This document shows, piece after piece, positions 6,419-13,892 of a stretch of DNA of 52,477 nt. The notes under the pieces were generated by a model. That model was not told the DNA's origin. It saw nothing but the letters and a program-made list of their open reading frames with translations, and did no database searches. The number at the start of each line of letters is the position of its first letter. Position 1 is the stretch's first letter. A program made the position numbers and the translations under genes. Source of the stretch: Sanguibacter hominis ATCC BAA-789 (GTDB lineage: Bacteria; Actinomycetota; Actinomycetes; Actinomycetales; Cellulomonadaceae); NCBI RefSeq assembly GCF_012396185.1, contig NZ_JAAXOW010000007.1, forward strand, positions 1 to 52,477, read 5' to 3'.

Positions 6419-6871
6419 CTACCCCCGGGTAATGGGTCGGCCCGACGGAAGGGACGACGTCACACGCGGCAGCGGCTCGCCGTGGTTGTAATTCTCCTCG
6501 ATCCGCGCGATCTCACGCGCCAAGGCCTGCTCGACGAACTCGCCATAGCTCTTCACCCCTTCGCGGAAGCGGGCCACCTCGTACGCGGCGCGGGAACGCT
6601 CACGCACGTCGGCGTCGATCTGAACCGTGATCGGTTGCTTCTTGCTACCGGTACTGCGCTTCGTCGGGGCGGCAGAGGTGCTGACCACCTCCGCGGACGC
6701 GACGCTCGGGGTAGGCGCAGGCAACTCCGTGGGAGCGGGAACAGTCACAACAGGCTCTACGTCGCGGACGGGTGCCGGGGTCGTCTCGCGCTTATCACGG
6801 CGGATCGTTGAGGGCTTGACGCGACGCGGAGGCGGCGGCGTCACGGTGCGGTTGGGCTGTTCGGCGCTCAT
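6419..6871 (-). CDS. RHH centromere-binding partition protein (ParB analogue)
   Basis: A 150-residue protein starting at ATG 6871, whose first bases overlap the parA stop (ATGA). The N-terminal about 75 residues are Pro/Thr/Val-rich and probably disordered. The C-terminal half begins QPITVQIDADVRERSRAAYE and continues with SYGEFVEQALAREI, a strand followed by two helices as in ribbon-helix-helix proteins. Type Ib partition systems pair a short ParA with an RHH protein that binds iterated centromere repeats. Here a 9-bp repeat array lies upstream of parA at 7860-8111. It likely binds the array, stimulates the ParA ATPase and represses the operon. Confidence 0.75.
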   Translation of the reverse strand: MSAEQPNRTVTPPPPRRVKPSTIRRDKRETTPAPVRDVEPVVTVPAPTELPAPTPSVASAEVVSTSAAPTKRSTGSKKQPITVQIDADVRERSRAAYEVARFREGVKSYGEFVEQALAREIARIEENYNHGEPLPRVTSSLPSGRPITRG

Positions 6872-7794
6872 GACGCCACCTCCTGCGTCTCGTGTTCGGT
6901 CAGGCGGGCCACGACCTCCTCGGTGAGGGCATGGAGATCTTCCGCAACCGTAGTGGCGGAACGAGGACCGCTCTGCGCGGCCGCGACCTCGCCGCGACGC
7001 ACGCGCCACCACTCGGGCTCCTGGCGGACCGCGTCATCGAGCTCGTGGACCAACAGCCGGCGCTTGCGAATCTCCTGGGCGACCGCGCTCGAGTGTCGGA
7101 TCGTGCTCTTGAACAGAACGTCTTCGCTCTCGAGACTCTCAGCGACCATTGCGCGGGCGTTCTCGCGCACACGGCTCGCAGCGGTGTCGACGTCGAACAG
7201 CGCAACTCCGAGCAGGTCGACGTCAGGGTTGTACGGCAGCACCGCCGCGAGGCGACGTGCCACGTCATCGAGCCCCTTCTGCGATCCTGCGTCGCCACGC
7301 GACGGGATAAGGACCCAGCGCGCGGCGGCGATCGCTGCGGACTGGAGGGCGTCGTTGCCCGGGGGGCAGTCGATCAGAATCACGTCGTAGTCGTCTGCAA
7401 CGGGGACAAGGGCCCGCGCCAGGGAGAGAGCTGCCTTGGCGGCGTCCCTGCTGCCCTGGGCGGCCAGTGCAGCCTGTGCCATGTGCAGGGCGTCTCCCCC
7501 GATCAGCACGTCGAGGTTGGTCCTGACCGCGCGATGCGGCGCGGCCGCTCCCCCGTATGTCAGGGAAGTAGCGAGTGCCGCTCCCCCGTCGTCAGCGTCG
7601 GTGTCGACGTATCCCAGGTCCAGGCCGAGGTTGCCTTGTGGGTCCATGTCGACTACCAGCACGCGCCATCCGCTCAGCGCGAGAAGACCTGCCACGTTCG
7701 CGGTGATTGTCGTCTTGCCCACGCCACCCTTGCCGTTGATCACGGCGATGGTTCGCCCTAGCGCCGAGCGGTCGAGTTCGTCAGTTCCAGGCAT
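6868..7794 (-). CDS. parA: ParA partition ATPase
   Basis: A 308-residue ParA/MinD-type P-loop ATPase. The deviant Walker A KGGVGKTT is at about residues 22-29, VVDMDPQGN (switch) follows, and DYDVILIDCPPG is the Walker B region. There is no N-terminal HTH, so this is the short type that leaves DNA recognition to its partner. The ATG at 7794 has a good Shine-Dalgarno (GAGGAGACCACG). The RHH partner overlaps its stop codon. The length and motifs fit plasmid ParA proteins that form nucleoid-bound gradients to segregate plasmid copies. The C-terminal about 70 residues, rich in Glu/Arg/Ala, are less conserved. Confidence 0.92.
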   Translation of the reverse strand: MPGTDELDRSALGRTIAVINGKGGVGKTTITANVAGLLALSGWRVLVVDMDPQGNLGLDLGYVDTDADDGGAALATSLTYGGAAAPHRAVRTNLDVLIGGDALHMAQAALAAQGSRDAAKAALSLARALVPVADDYDVILIDCPPGNDALQSAAIAAARWVLIPSRGDAGSQKGLDDVARRLAAVLPYNPDVDLLGVALFDVDTAASRVRENARAMVAESLESEDVLFKSTIRHSSAVAQEIRKRRLLVHELDDAVRQEPEWWRVRRGEVAAAQSGPRSATTVAEDLHALTEEVVARLTEHETQEVAS

Positions 7795-7859
7795 CGTGGT
7801 CTCCTCATGGTCGAGCCAGCAACGCTGGCTTCACTTGCTTCGCTTCAATAACTTAGATC

Positions 7860-7904
7860 GTAGTGAACACCGGGAACCCTGTCAACACTGACAACACCAG
7901 AAAT
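7860..7904. repeat. parS-like 9-bp iterons, cluster 1
   Basis: Five consecutive 9-mers in register: GTAGTGAAC, ACCGGGAAC, CCTGTCAAC, ACTGACAAC, ACCAGAAAT. The consensus is close to ACYGGNAAC. They begin 66 bases upstream of parA, where an RHH partner could both partition DNA and repress. Confidence 0.65.
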
Positions 7905-8030
7905 GCAAGCGTTTGTTGGATGGCGGCGGCAACCGACGAGTACATGACTAGACGTCCAACTCATGCCGCACGCGTGAGAACGCGCGCGTTGGACTGGGAT
8001 GGTGCTCGCCCCTCCACTGAGGCCGAGAGT

Positions 8031-8111
8031 GACGGCAACGATGCTACCGATGTCAACGCCGGTATCACCGGCATGACTGGCAACACCAGGAACGCGGCAA
8101 AAACTGGAAAC
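8031..8111. repeat. parS-like 9-bp iterons, cluster 2
   Basis: Nine 9-mers in register: GACGGCAAC, GATGCTACC, GATGTCAAC, GCCGGTATC, ACCGGCATG, ACTGGCAAC, ACCAGGAAC, GCGGCAAAA, ACTGGAAAC. They share the ACYGGNAAC consensus of cluster 1, and the offset between clusters (171 bases) is an exact multiple of nine. The 126 bases between the clusters hold an inverted repeat GTCCAAC (7954-7960) / GTTGGAC (7988-7994) and no supported gene. Confidence 0.65.
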
Positions 8112-8223
8112 ACAAGTAAAGCCCTTTTGCCTGGACGTATCAACCAGGCGTGAGAAGCACCCGGCGTGCGTGTGAGGGGCGTGGGCCTGCACAGGGCTGG
8201 CCCCACTGACTCTGGGAGACCTC

Positions 8224-8790
8224 ATGCGTTCTTCGCGTCATCAGGCTGCGCTCGCCGCGCGGCGCTCGGTCATCATCCGTTCATCCATGGCTGTACTAGC
8301 GATTGGCGGGATCGCAGGGGTGGCGTCCGTCGCCGCCTTCTCCTCGTCGGTCGTGGTCCAGGCGGAGGTGGTGGCCGGCACGCTGGACATCAACCTCGAC
8401 GGCAAGGTGGGGACTGAGGCGAGCCCGTACATGCTCCCTCTGACCACGGGCAAGATCGAGGCCGGGTCGACGAAGACGACCACTGTGCAGGTCAACAACA
8501 CCGGGAGCGTCGACTCGGTTCTGGGGCTCGTGACGTCCGTCGAGACACCGACATCGGGCCTGGCGGGTCAGCTCACAGCAACGGTCAAGGACGGCTCGAC
8601 CACGCTCTACGACGGCAAGCTCGCATCTGCCACCTTCGACAAGGTGACACTCAACGGCGGCGCGACGAAGACGCTGACGGTGACAGTCACGGCTCCGAAC
8701 AACCTGGCGAACGCCTACAAGGGGACAGCGGACTCGGTTCGCCTGGTCTTCAACGCGGTCCAGGCATCGGCAATGGTGGACACGCCGTGA
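8224..8790 (+). CDS. TasA/camelysin-like secreted fibre protein
   Basis: This 188-residue protein has a basic N-terminus and a long hydrophobic stretch (about 22-47, VLAIGGIAGVASVAAFSSS) of the alternate type processed by SipW-like peptidases. A beta-rich, Gly/Thr/Val-rich exported domain follows, with GTLDINLDG after the signal and repeated TVQVNN/TVTVT strands. TasA and camelysin form extracellular fibres or surface layers. The neighbouring gene is a SipW-type signal peptidase, which strongly supports the call. ATG 8224 has a Shine-Dalgarno (GGGAGACCTC). It is the first gene of a four-gene surface operon; GTG 8787 of the next gene overlaps its stop. Confidence 0.75.
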   Translation: MRSSRHQAALAARRSVIIRSSMAVLAIGGIAGVASVAAFSSSVVVQAEVVAGTLDINLDGKVGTEASPYMLPLTTGKIEAGSTKTTTVQVNNTGSVDSVLGLVTSVETPTSGLAGQLTATVKDGSTTLYDGKLASATFDKVTLNGGATKTLTVTVTAPNNLANAYKGTADSVRLVFNAVQASAMVDTP

Positions 8791-9392
8791 CCGCAACGCG
8801 AGCGACAACACCGGTGCTGCGGTTCTGCGCGCAGGTGCTCCTCACCGCTGCGGCTGCGCTCGGCGTGGCCTCCGCGCTGCTGTTTGTCGGCACGAAGGCA
8901 GGCGTCGTAGCGACGTACTACGTCACGTCGGGGTCCATGGAGCCGAGCTTCGGGGCAGGGGACCTACTCATCTCGCGTCCGATCAGTGCTGCTGACCTCG
9001 CTGTGGGCGACGTGGTAACGGTCCAGGCGTCCGACGGCTATCTCGTGACGCACCGCGTGCAGGAGATCGCGGACGGTGCCGATGCCTCGTCGCGTGCGGT
9101 GATTCTCAAGGGTGACGCCAATGCGACCCCTGACCCGACGCCGTACCTTGTCGACGACGTGTGGCAGGTCGCAGTCGCGGTCCCAGGAGGGGCGACGTTC
9201 TTTGCGTTCCTGACGACCGGCCTGACCCCGGTGTTCATGATCGCGGCGATCATAGGCGTGGCGGGCTCTCTGCTCATGGGACCAGGACCTTCGCGTTCGC
9301 CGCGTCGTGTGGCGGAGCGAGCCGAGACGGAGCTCGAGCCGCGCCCCCTGGTGATGTGGCTGCCGGAGCCGGTCGCGGAGCCAGTCCCGTGA
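8787..9392 (+). CDS. sipW: SipW-type (ER-type) signal peptidase I
   Basis: A 201-residue membrane protease. The N-terminal membrane segment (about 14-36) is followed by the catalytic box TSGSMEPSF with Ser50. YLVTHRV places a His (about 89) where bacterial-type enzymes have Lys, which marks the Ser-His ER/SipW class. A second hydrophobic segment (about 139-165) and a cytoplasmic Arg/Glu/Pro-rich tail follow. It would remove the alternate signal peptide of the preceding TasA-like protein and possibly of the two genes that follow. The GTG at 8787 overlaps the preceding stop (GTGA), and GTG 9389 of the next gene overlaps its own stop. Confidence 0.88.
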   Translation: MTATRATTPVLRFCAQVLLTAAAALGVASALLFVGTKAGVVATYYVTSGSMEPSFGAGDLLISRPISAADLAVGDVVTVQASDGYLVTHRVQEIADGADASSRAVILKGDANATPDPTPYLVDDVWQVAVAVPGGATFFAFLTTGLTPVFMIAAIIGVAGSLLMGPGPSRSPRRVAERAETELEPRPLVMWLPEPVAEPVP

Positions 9393-10129
9393 CTGCCACA
9401 CGTCGAGGCATGGGGGCGGTGGTCTGCTTGGTGCTGCTCGCGGTACCTGCGACGGGTGCGAGTGCCGGCGTCGAGCCCGGACTCGTGGCTGACCATGCGC
9501 AGCTCGTCATCGCCGACGTCGCCCCGGGGCATCCCGGTGTAGGCACGACGTGGCTGACGAACACCGCCAGCATTCCGCTCCAGGTCACCGCGCTGTCAGT
9601 GGCAAGAGGCGACCTTGTTGCCGGTGGCCTGACGGTCACCGTGCAGGCGTGCTCGGCCGCCTGGGTCCACGCGGACTGCCCCACAGGCGCGCTCGAGGTT
9701 GCCCAGGCCACGATTGTCGAGGGAATCACCACGACGACCACCACGTTCCGCATCGAAGCCAACGACAAGACACAACTTCGCGTCGAGGCGTCCTTGCCCA
9801 GCACCGTGGGCAATGAGGCTCAGGCACGCTCAGCGAGCGTGACGCTGACCTGGGCAGGCATCAAGGCGCCCTGGCGTCCTGGAGACCCTGAAGACGAACC
9901 TGCGGCGCAGCCCACGGTGGAACCGTCCTGGACACAGACCGACCCGAACACGCCGAAGATCACGCCCGAGGAGCCACGCCCAGGCCCCGGGTGGCTACCG
10001 CGAACTGGCCCCGCCGGAACAACAACGATCATCGGCGCAGCGGCAGCCCTGATCTTGGCCGGCATCGGCACGGTCAGCGCTCGAGCGCTGATCACCCAAC
10101 GCCGCCGAAGCACCACCGAAGGAGCTTGA
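9389..10129 (+). CDS. LPRTG wall-anchored surface protein of the tasA operon
   Basis: A 246-residue secreted protein from GTG 9389 (the frame is open upstream only as a shadow of sipW). The signal peptide spans about residues 8-26 and ends GASAG. A beta-rich domain with two cysteines (ACSAAW, HADCPTG) spans about 30-165. A Pro/Glu/Asp-rich stalk follows, then the sortase signal LPRTG (203-207), a hydrophobic helix and a basic RRR tail. Sortase would link it to peptidoglycan, so it may be the base or anchor of the fibre made by the first gene. The host must supply sortase, since I see none in the window. Confidence 0.8.
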   Translation: MTATRRGMGAVVCLVLLAVPATGASAGVEPGLVADHAQLVIADVAPGHPGVGTTWLTNTASIPLQVTALSVARGDLVAGGLTVTVQACSAAWVHADCPTGALEVAQATIVEGITTTTTTFRIEANDKTQLRVEASLPSTVGNEAQARSASVTLTWAGIKAPWRPGDPEDEPAAQPTVEPSWTQTDPNTPKITPEEPRPGPGWLPRTGPAGTTTIIGAAAALILAGIGTVSARALITQRRRSTTEGA

Positions 10130-10134
10130 TCCCC

Positions 10135-11409
10135 GTGACCCGTCCCGCAGCTCGTCACCGCGCGAGAAGCGCCCGCTTGCCTCTGGCTTTCGTGGCCGCG
10201 GTACTCGCCCTGGTCTCCGTCCCGGTCGCGTTGAAGTCCTCGCCTCCCGAGGTGACGTCAGCGGCGTTCTCTGCCTCCGCGTGGGGGAGGGCGACGATCA
10301 CGGCCTCGGCACAGTGGGAGGCGACGTCGCCGACCGCGTTGGCTCTTTCCAACACAACTGCCCGTGTCACTTGGGTGGCTGCTGAGGGTCACACGACCTA
10401 CACGCTCCAGCGCGCAACCAACGCTTCGTTCACTGCGGGATTGACTGCTGTCACGGTCAGCGGGACAACGTCCAATGTCACAGGCCTGGCGCAGAACACC
10501 ACCTACTATTTCCGCGTCCGCGGTGCAGCGAACACCAACCTGCCATGGTCGGCCGTGGCCTCCGCGAAGACAGGTCCTGGCTCGTCCGTCACCAAGGTCG
10601 AGCTCATGCCTTACAGCGACATGCGCCTGCCTCACGGGCTGGTCGTCGACTCGTCGAACGTCGTGTGGGCTGCCGACTACAACACGGGAAGCCTTCTCCG
10701 CGTGCCTGCCGCTGGAGGCACTGTCACGACCGTTCTTGACGCGACATTCCCAACGAAGTCGATCCGCCAGATCTCGCTCACACCTACCTCGGGGGATGTC
10801 GCCATGGTGGTGAATGTGGAGGACGAGACACCTAACGCTCAATCAGGTAAAGATGGGATTTACCTGAAGTCGGGCGCGACCGCACGAAGGTGGGTCGATC
10901 CCGCACCGTACGGACTCGCCTACAGTGCCACCAGATCGCGCTACTACGCGACCGGCCTCGATGCGGCGGGCCGGACGGGCAGGGCGGTCTACGAGTGCAC
11001 GACGGCCTGGGCTTGTGTGCGGATCTGGGAGAGTCCCGTGTGGATGGCGTACCTGTCAATTGCGCCGGGAAGTTCCAAGCTCACAATCGGGAGCGCGGAT
11101 CGCATCTACAGTTTGGATTTATCGACGAAGAACGCTGTGATCGTCGCGACATTGGGAGGTGACGTGCGAGGCGTCTATTCTCCGACGGAAAACCTCTACT
11201 TCGTCGCCGACTACGCTGACGGTCTGGTTTGGCGCGTGCAGTATGTGCCCTCCACCGGGGCCACCAACTCGCAACTCATACTCACTGGGCTCCCCGGGAC
11301 GCGAGCGATGGCGACGACGAGCAACGGGGACCTCATCGTTGCGAACTCAGCGCCAGCCGCGAACATCAACCTGCGCGGTATCTGGAAGTACGCGGGGCTG
11401 GGTAGGTAA
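10135..11409 (+). CDS. Secreted fibronectin III / beta-propeller protein
   Basis: A 424-residue protein from GTG 10135, preceded by GGAG. The signal peptide spans about 12-34. One FN3 domain (about 60-148) shows TTYTLQRA and NTTYYFRVRG. A C-terminal domain with repeated blades (LPHGLVVDSSNVVWAADYNTG, split here as LPHGLVVD and VVWAADYNTG; later YFVADYADGLVWRV and GDLIVANSAP) resembles NHL/SMP-30-like propellers. It could present a binding surface on the TasA-type fibre. From about 10830 to 11200 the codon usage is less GC-rich than in neighbouring genes, which suggests a separate origin for the propeller. No LPxTG is present, so it is released or held by partners. Confidence 0.7.
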   Translation: MTRPAARHRARSARLPLAFVAAVLALVSVPVALKSSPPEVTSAAFSASAWGRATITASAQWEATSPTALALSNTTARVTWVAAEGHTTYTLQRATNASFTAGLTAVTVSGTTSNVTGLAQNTTYYFRVRGAANTNLPWSAVASAKTGPGSSVTKVELMPYSDMRLPHGLVVDSSNVVWAADYNTGSLLRVPAAGGTVTTVLDATFPTKSIRQISLTPTSGDVAMVVNVEDETPNAQSGKDGIYLKSGATARRWVDPAPYGLAYSATRSRYYATGLDAAGRTGRAVYECTTAWACVRIWESPVWMAYLSIAPGSSKLTIGSADRIYSLDLSTKNAVIVATLGGDVRGVYSPTENLYFVADYADGLVWRVQYVPSTGATNSQLILTGLPGTRAMATTSNGDLIVANSAPAANINLRGIWKYAGLGR

Positions 11410-11433
11410 GCAACTCAGCGTCAAACGGATTGT

Positions 11434-11447
11434 GAGGGGGCCTTTAG
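11434..11447 (+). repeat. GAGGGGGCCTTTAG motif, possible left border
   Basis: GAGGGGGCCTTTAG (11434-11447) recurs in inverted orientation at 34937-34924 as GAGGGGGCCTTAAA, next to the serine resolvase. The two copies face each other across the transfer region. The match is short, so chance is possible. Confidence 0.25.
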
Positions 11448-11467
11448 TCCGGAGTTCGCCGAGAAGA

Positions 11468-11818
11468 TCATGCGAGCGTAGGCGACGCAGCTCGATCAGG
11501 AGACCCGATGGGGGCACCTACGACTGATACGCGGGCGGGTCTTAGGGGCGTCGCGTTCTCGGACCGCGACGCCAGAGCGGCGATGCGTTCAGGACGGTAG
11601 CCGCTCCAGTGTTCGGAGGGGCTGGCCACGACGACCGGCACTTGCTGGTAACCCATGGCGCGCACGGACTCAAGGGCGTCAGCGTCGGCGGTGAGGTCTA
11701 CGAGCTCGTAGGCAATCCCGCGCTTCTCAAGAGCGCGGAGGGTCGCATCGCACTGTACGCAGGCCGGCTTGCTGTAGACGGTGATCGTTGCCCGGGTCGG
11801 GTCTGTAGTGGCGGTCAT
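11468..11818 (-). CDS. NrdH/glutaredoxin-like redoxin
   Basis: A 116-residue thioredoxin-fold protein. YSKPACVQCDATLRALEKRG carries the CxxC active site (about 19-22). QVPVVV contains the cis-proline, and HWSGYRPERIAAL follows, as in NrdH redoxins that reduce ribonucleotide reductase. The ATG at 11818 is chosen because GGAGG lies five bases before it; the upstream ATG 11830 is itself part of that Shine-Dalgarno. The C-terminal about 30 residues after the fold are an extension without known motif. It stands alone between two plus-strand operons. ATAGGTGC (11817-11824) and GCACCTAT (11852-11859) form an inverted repeat around its start, a possible control site. Confidence 0.85.
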   Translation of the reverse strand: MTATTDPTRATITVYSKPACVQCDATLRALEKRGIAYELVDLTADADALESVRAMGYQQVPVVVASPSEHWSGYRPERIAALASRSENATPLRPARVSVVGAPIGSPDRAASPTLA

Positions 11819-12001
11819 AGGTGCCTCCATGCTCGGGTCGGGTGGGGGTTAGCACCTATACACGCGAGGTGCGCGGACGTGAGTCCTCGTTGAGAGGGGG
11901 TGGGGGCCGATCACGACTTCCGGGGCGTGAGTTGCACCTCAGTCTGGCGGGCAAAGCGGTCATTAACGGGCGGGTCTATTGACTTATCAGTATCAGGCCG
12001 A

Positions 12002-12062
12002 CTAGACCTGCTCCCGGGTCTAGTAGTGACCAATGGGGGACAGGTGGAGCGGTTCGCTCCAC
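12002..12062 (+). promoter_or_regulatory. Leader with two hairpins before the transfer operon
   Basis: CTAGACC (12002-12008) / GGTCTAG (12017-12023) and GTGGAGCG (12044-12051) / CGCTCCAC (12055-12062) lie between a TTGACT -35-like box (11979-11984) and the first transfer gene. The region 11831-12132 holds no gene. The first repeat may be an operator and the second an RNA hairpin. Confidence 0.45.
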
Positions 12063-12132
12063 GCGCTTTCGCGCTAACTCCCGGTCCCGACGGCCACGGC
12101 CTGGCCGGGTGAACACGAGCAGAGAGCACGCC

Positions 12133-13080
12133 ATGACGATTGAGATGACCGAGCCGCGAGAGCTCGAGGCCGATGCGCTGAACCGCGAGGCGGCCGAGGC
12201 GCTGACCGCCCAGATTCGCGAAGCGACCGCTCGTGCTGTGGGTGCGCTGGCCGAGGTCGACGAGGCAGTCGAGAAGGCTTGGGCGGGACGGGCCTGGATC
12301 GCGATGGGCTACGACTCGTGGGAGGGCTACTGCACGGCTGAGTTCTCCGACACGCGCCTGTGGCAGACGGTCGAAGAGCGCCAGCAGCGGACCTTGCACC
12401 TTCGTGAGGCGGGCCTGTCGACGCGTGCGATTGGCGCTGTGCTTGGCGTCGGGGTGGGGACAGCGCACCGCGACCTCACGGTGGTATCAGGTGTTCCATC
12501 TGGAACACCTGATGAGCGTCAGACGGGCGTCGACGGACGAAACTACCCGTCGCACCACGTCCCCGAGTCCGTGCTGAGCCGTCGGGTCAAGGCGGCGGAG
12601 CTGGCCAAGGCGGGCCTCTCGCAGAGTCAGGTCGCCGCCGAGCTTGGTGTCTCGCAGGGCACGATCAGCAGCGATCTGAGGTTCATGACGGACCTTGTGG
12701 AGAGTGCTCCCGAAGCGGCCCGTGAGGCGGTGACGTCGAACACGCTGACCTTCCAGACCCTCATCGAGAACTTCGACGTCACGACGACGCCCGCATATGA
12801 CCTGGGTAAGGTCGCTGCCGGTGCCATGCGTGACCTGTTGCCGGTCGCGCGGTACACCTACGAGAAGGTCGTCCTGGCTGATGCGTGGGTCGAGGAGGGT
12901 CAGCGGGCGAGCGCTGTCGACGCGCTCGTGCCGAGCCTCGCGGATGCGGCAGTCGCGCTCGTGAGCGCCATGAGGGAGATCAACCCTGACGAGATTGCGG
13001 ACGCCGAGCAACGGCTGCGCTGGACTCAGACGTGTGGTGACCTCGCACGCCTGACCGCCGCCTGGGACGGGCGCGCATGA
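12133..13080 (+). CDS. Double-HTH regulator at the head of the transfer operon
   Basis: A 315-residue protein from ATG 12133 (GTG 12109 is an alternative). WIAMGYDSWEGYC (about 55-67) is typical of plasmid HTH/ParB-related proteins in actinobacteria. Two HTH motifs are visible: AGLSTRAIGAVLGVGVGTAH (about 96-115) and AGLSQSQVAAELGVSQGTIS (about 162-181). The linker between them is encoded by a 28-bp palindrome (12486-12513). The C-terminal third is helical. It lacks the ParB GERR box, so it is not a full ParB. As first gene of the long plus-strand transfer operon it probably regulates that operon, perhaps by binding the internal palindrome. The next gene overlaps by ATGA. Confidence 0.7.
   Translation: MTIEMTEPRELEADALNREAAEALTAQIREATARAVGALAEVDEAVEKAWAGRAWIAMGYDSWEGYCTAEFSDTRLWQTVEERQQRTLHLREAGLSTRAIGAVLGVGVGTAHRDLTVVSGVPSGTPDERQTGVDGRNYPSHHVPESVLSRRVKAAELAKAGLSQSQVAAELGVSQGTISSDLRFMTDLVESAPEAAREAVTSNTLTFQTLIENFDVTTTPAYDLGKVAAGAMRDLLPVARYTYEKVVLADAWVEEGQRASAVDALVPSLADAAVALVSAMREINPDEIADAEQRLRWTQTCGDLARLTAAWDGRA
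12486..12513. promoter_or_regulatory. Intragenic parS-like palindrome
   Basis: Two 13-bp perfect arms (12486-12498 and 12501-12513) flank a TC centre. The inner 16 bases TGTTCCATCTGGAACA (12492-12507) match the chromosomal parS TGTTTCACGTGAAACA at 12 of 16 positions with the same symmetry. It lies inside the coding sequence between the two HTH domains. Confidence 0.55.
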
Positions 13081-13892
13081 GCACGTACCGCATCTCGAAG
13101 GTCGCAGACCGGCGCATCGGCGCGGTCGCAACGACCACGACGGTCATCGTCGCCCTGGCCGCTGCCGTCCTGTCATGGCACGGCCTGACGATGCTGGGCC
13201 AGAACGCTGGTCTCGGCGGTCTCGCGGTGCTCCTGCCGCTCGTGATCGACGGGACGATGCTTGTTGGCACGCTCCACGTCCTGCACTCCGAGCACACTGG
13301 CATGTCCACCCGGTTCGGATGGGGGCTAACCATGGCGGGGGTTGTGCTCTCGACCTGGGGCAACATCGCGGGCGCGACGACGACGACCATCGCGTCCACG
13401 ATTGTCCACGCAGTGCCCGCGCTCGCCCTGGCCGCGTCTGTCGAGGCGACCATGCGGATCATCCGCCGTCGGGTGCATGAAGCAGCTCGTGCGACCACCG
13501 AAGTGCCCGCGCTGGTCGCCGCGACCGTGACGCAGACCGTGGCAGCGCCGCCTGCTCCTGCACCTGGTGCGGCGCGTACAGCGAAGCCTGCACCGGCACC
13601 CGCGCTGCCCGCCTCCACCGCCACAGATGCTCCTGCGTCGTCACGCCCTGTCCCGGTGCCTGAGCGACGTCTGCACGCCGTGCAACCGCGCCCGGACGTG
13701 ACCGAGGCCGTGCGCCGCATGGGCGAGTGGATGCACGGCGAGCAGGAAGCGGGACGGCCCGTGTCCGCTGGTCGTGCGCACAAGGCTGGCCTGGCCTCGT
13801 CCGAGAGCACAGCACGACGTTTGCAGGCCAAGGTCAAGGAAATCGGCGTTGAGGCATTTGCCCTGCGCACAGACGAGAGGAAAGCGCTGTGA
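13077..13892 (+). CDS. DUF2637 membrane protein (plasmid spread protein)
   Basis: A 271-residue protein starting at ATG 13077, which overlaps the preceding stop. Four hydrophobic segments lie in about residues 17-125 (VIVALAAAVLSWHGLTML; GLAVLLPLVIDGTMLVGTL; WGLTMAGVVLSTWGN; VHAVPALALAASVEA), the pattern of DUF2637. A Pro/Ala-rich linker follows, then a cytoplasmic C-terminus (about 205-271) with an HTH-like stretch (AGLASSESTARRLQAKVKEI). DUF2637 proteins are common in actinobacterial conjugative plasmids, where Spd proteins support spread between mycelial compartments or cells. The C-terminal helix may contact DNA or a regulator. GTG 13889 of the next gene overlaps its stop. Confidence 0.8.
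   Translation: MSTYRISKVADRRIGAVATTTTVIVALAAAVLSWHGLTMLGQNAGLGGLAVLLPLVIDGTMLVGTLHVLHSEHTGMSTRFGWGLTMAGVVLSTWGNIAGATTTTIASTIVHAVPALALAASVEATMRIIRRRVHEAARATTEVPALVAATVTQTVAAPPAPAPGAARTAKPAPAPALPASTATDAPASSRPVPVPERRLHAVQPRPDVTEAVRRMGEWMHGEQEAGRPVSAGRAHKAGLASSESTARRLQAKVKEIGVEAFALRTDERKAL

Noticed and set aside
7863-8153. Plus-strand frame of 96 codons with NTGN-like repeats
   Set aside because: The repeats come from the 9-bp iterons, which keep any frame; no ribosome site is visible and the middle part has no protein-like pattern. Kept as a point to test under the centromere finding.
9161-9388. Upstream extension of the LPRTG gene
   Set aside because: The bases code the signal peptidase in another frame; GTG 9389 with the stop overlap and a proper signal peptide is the better start.
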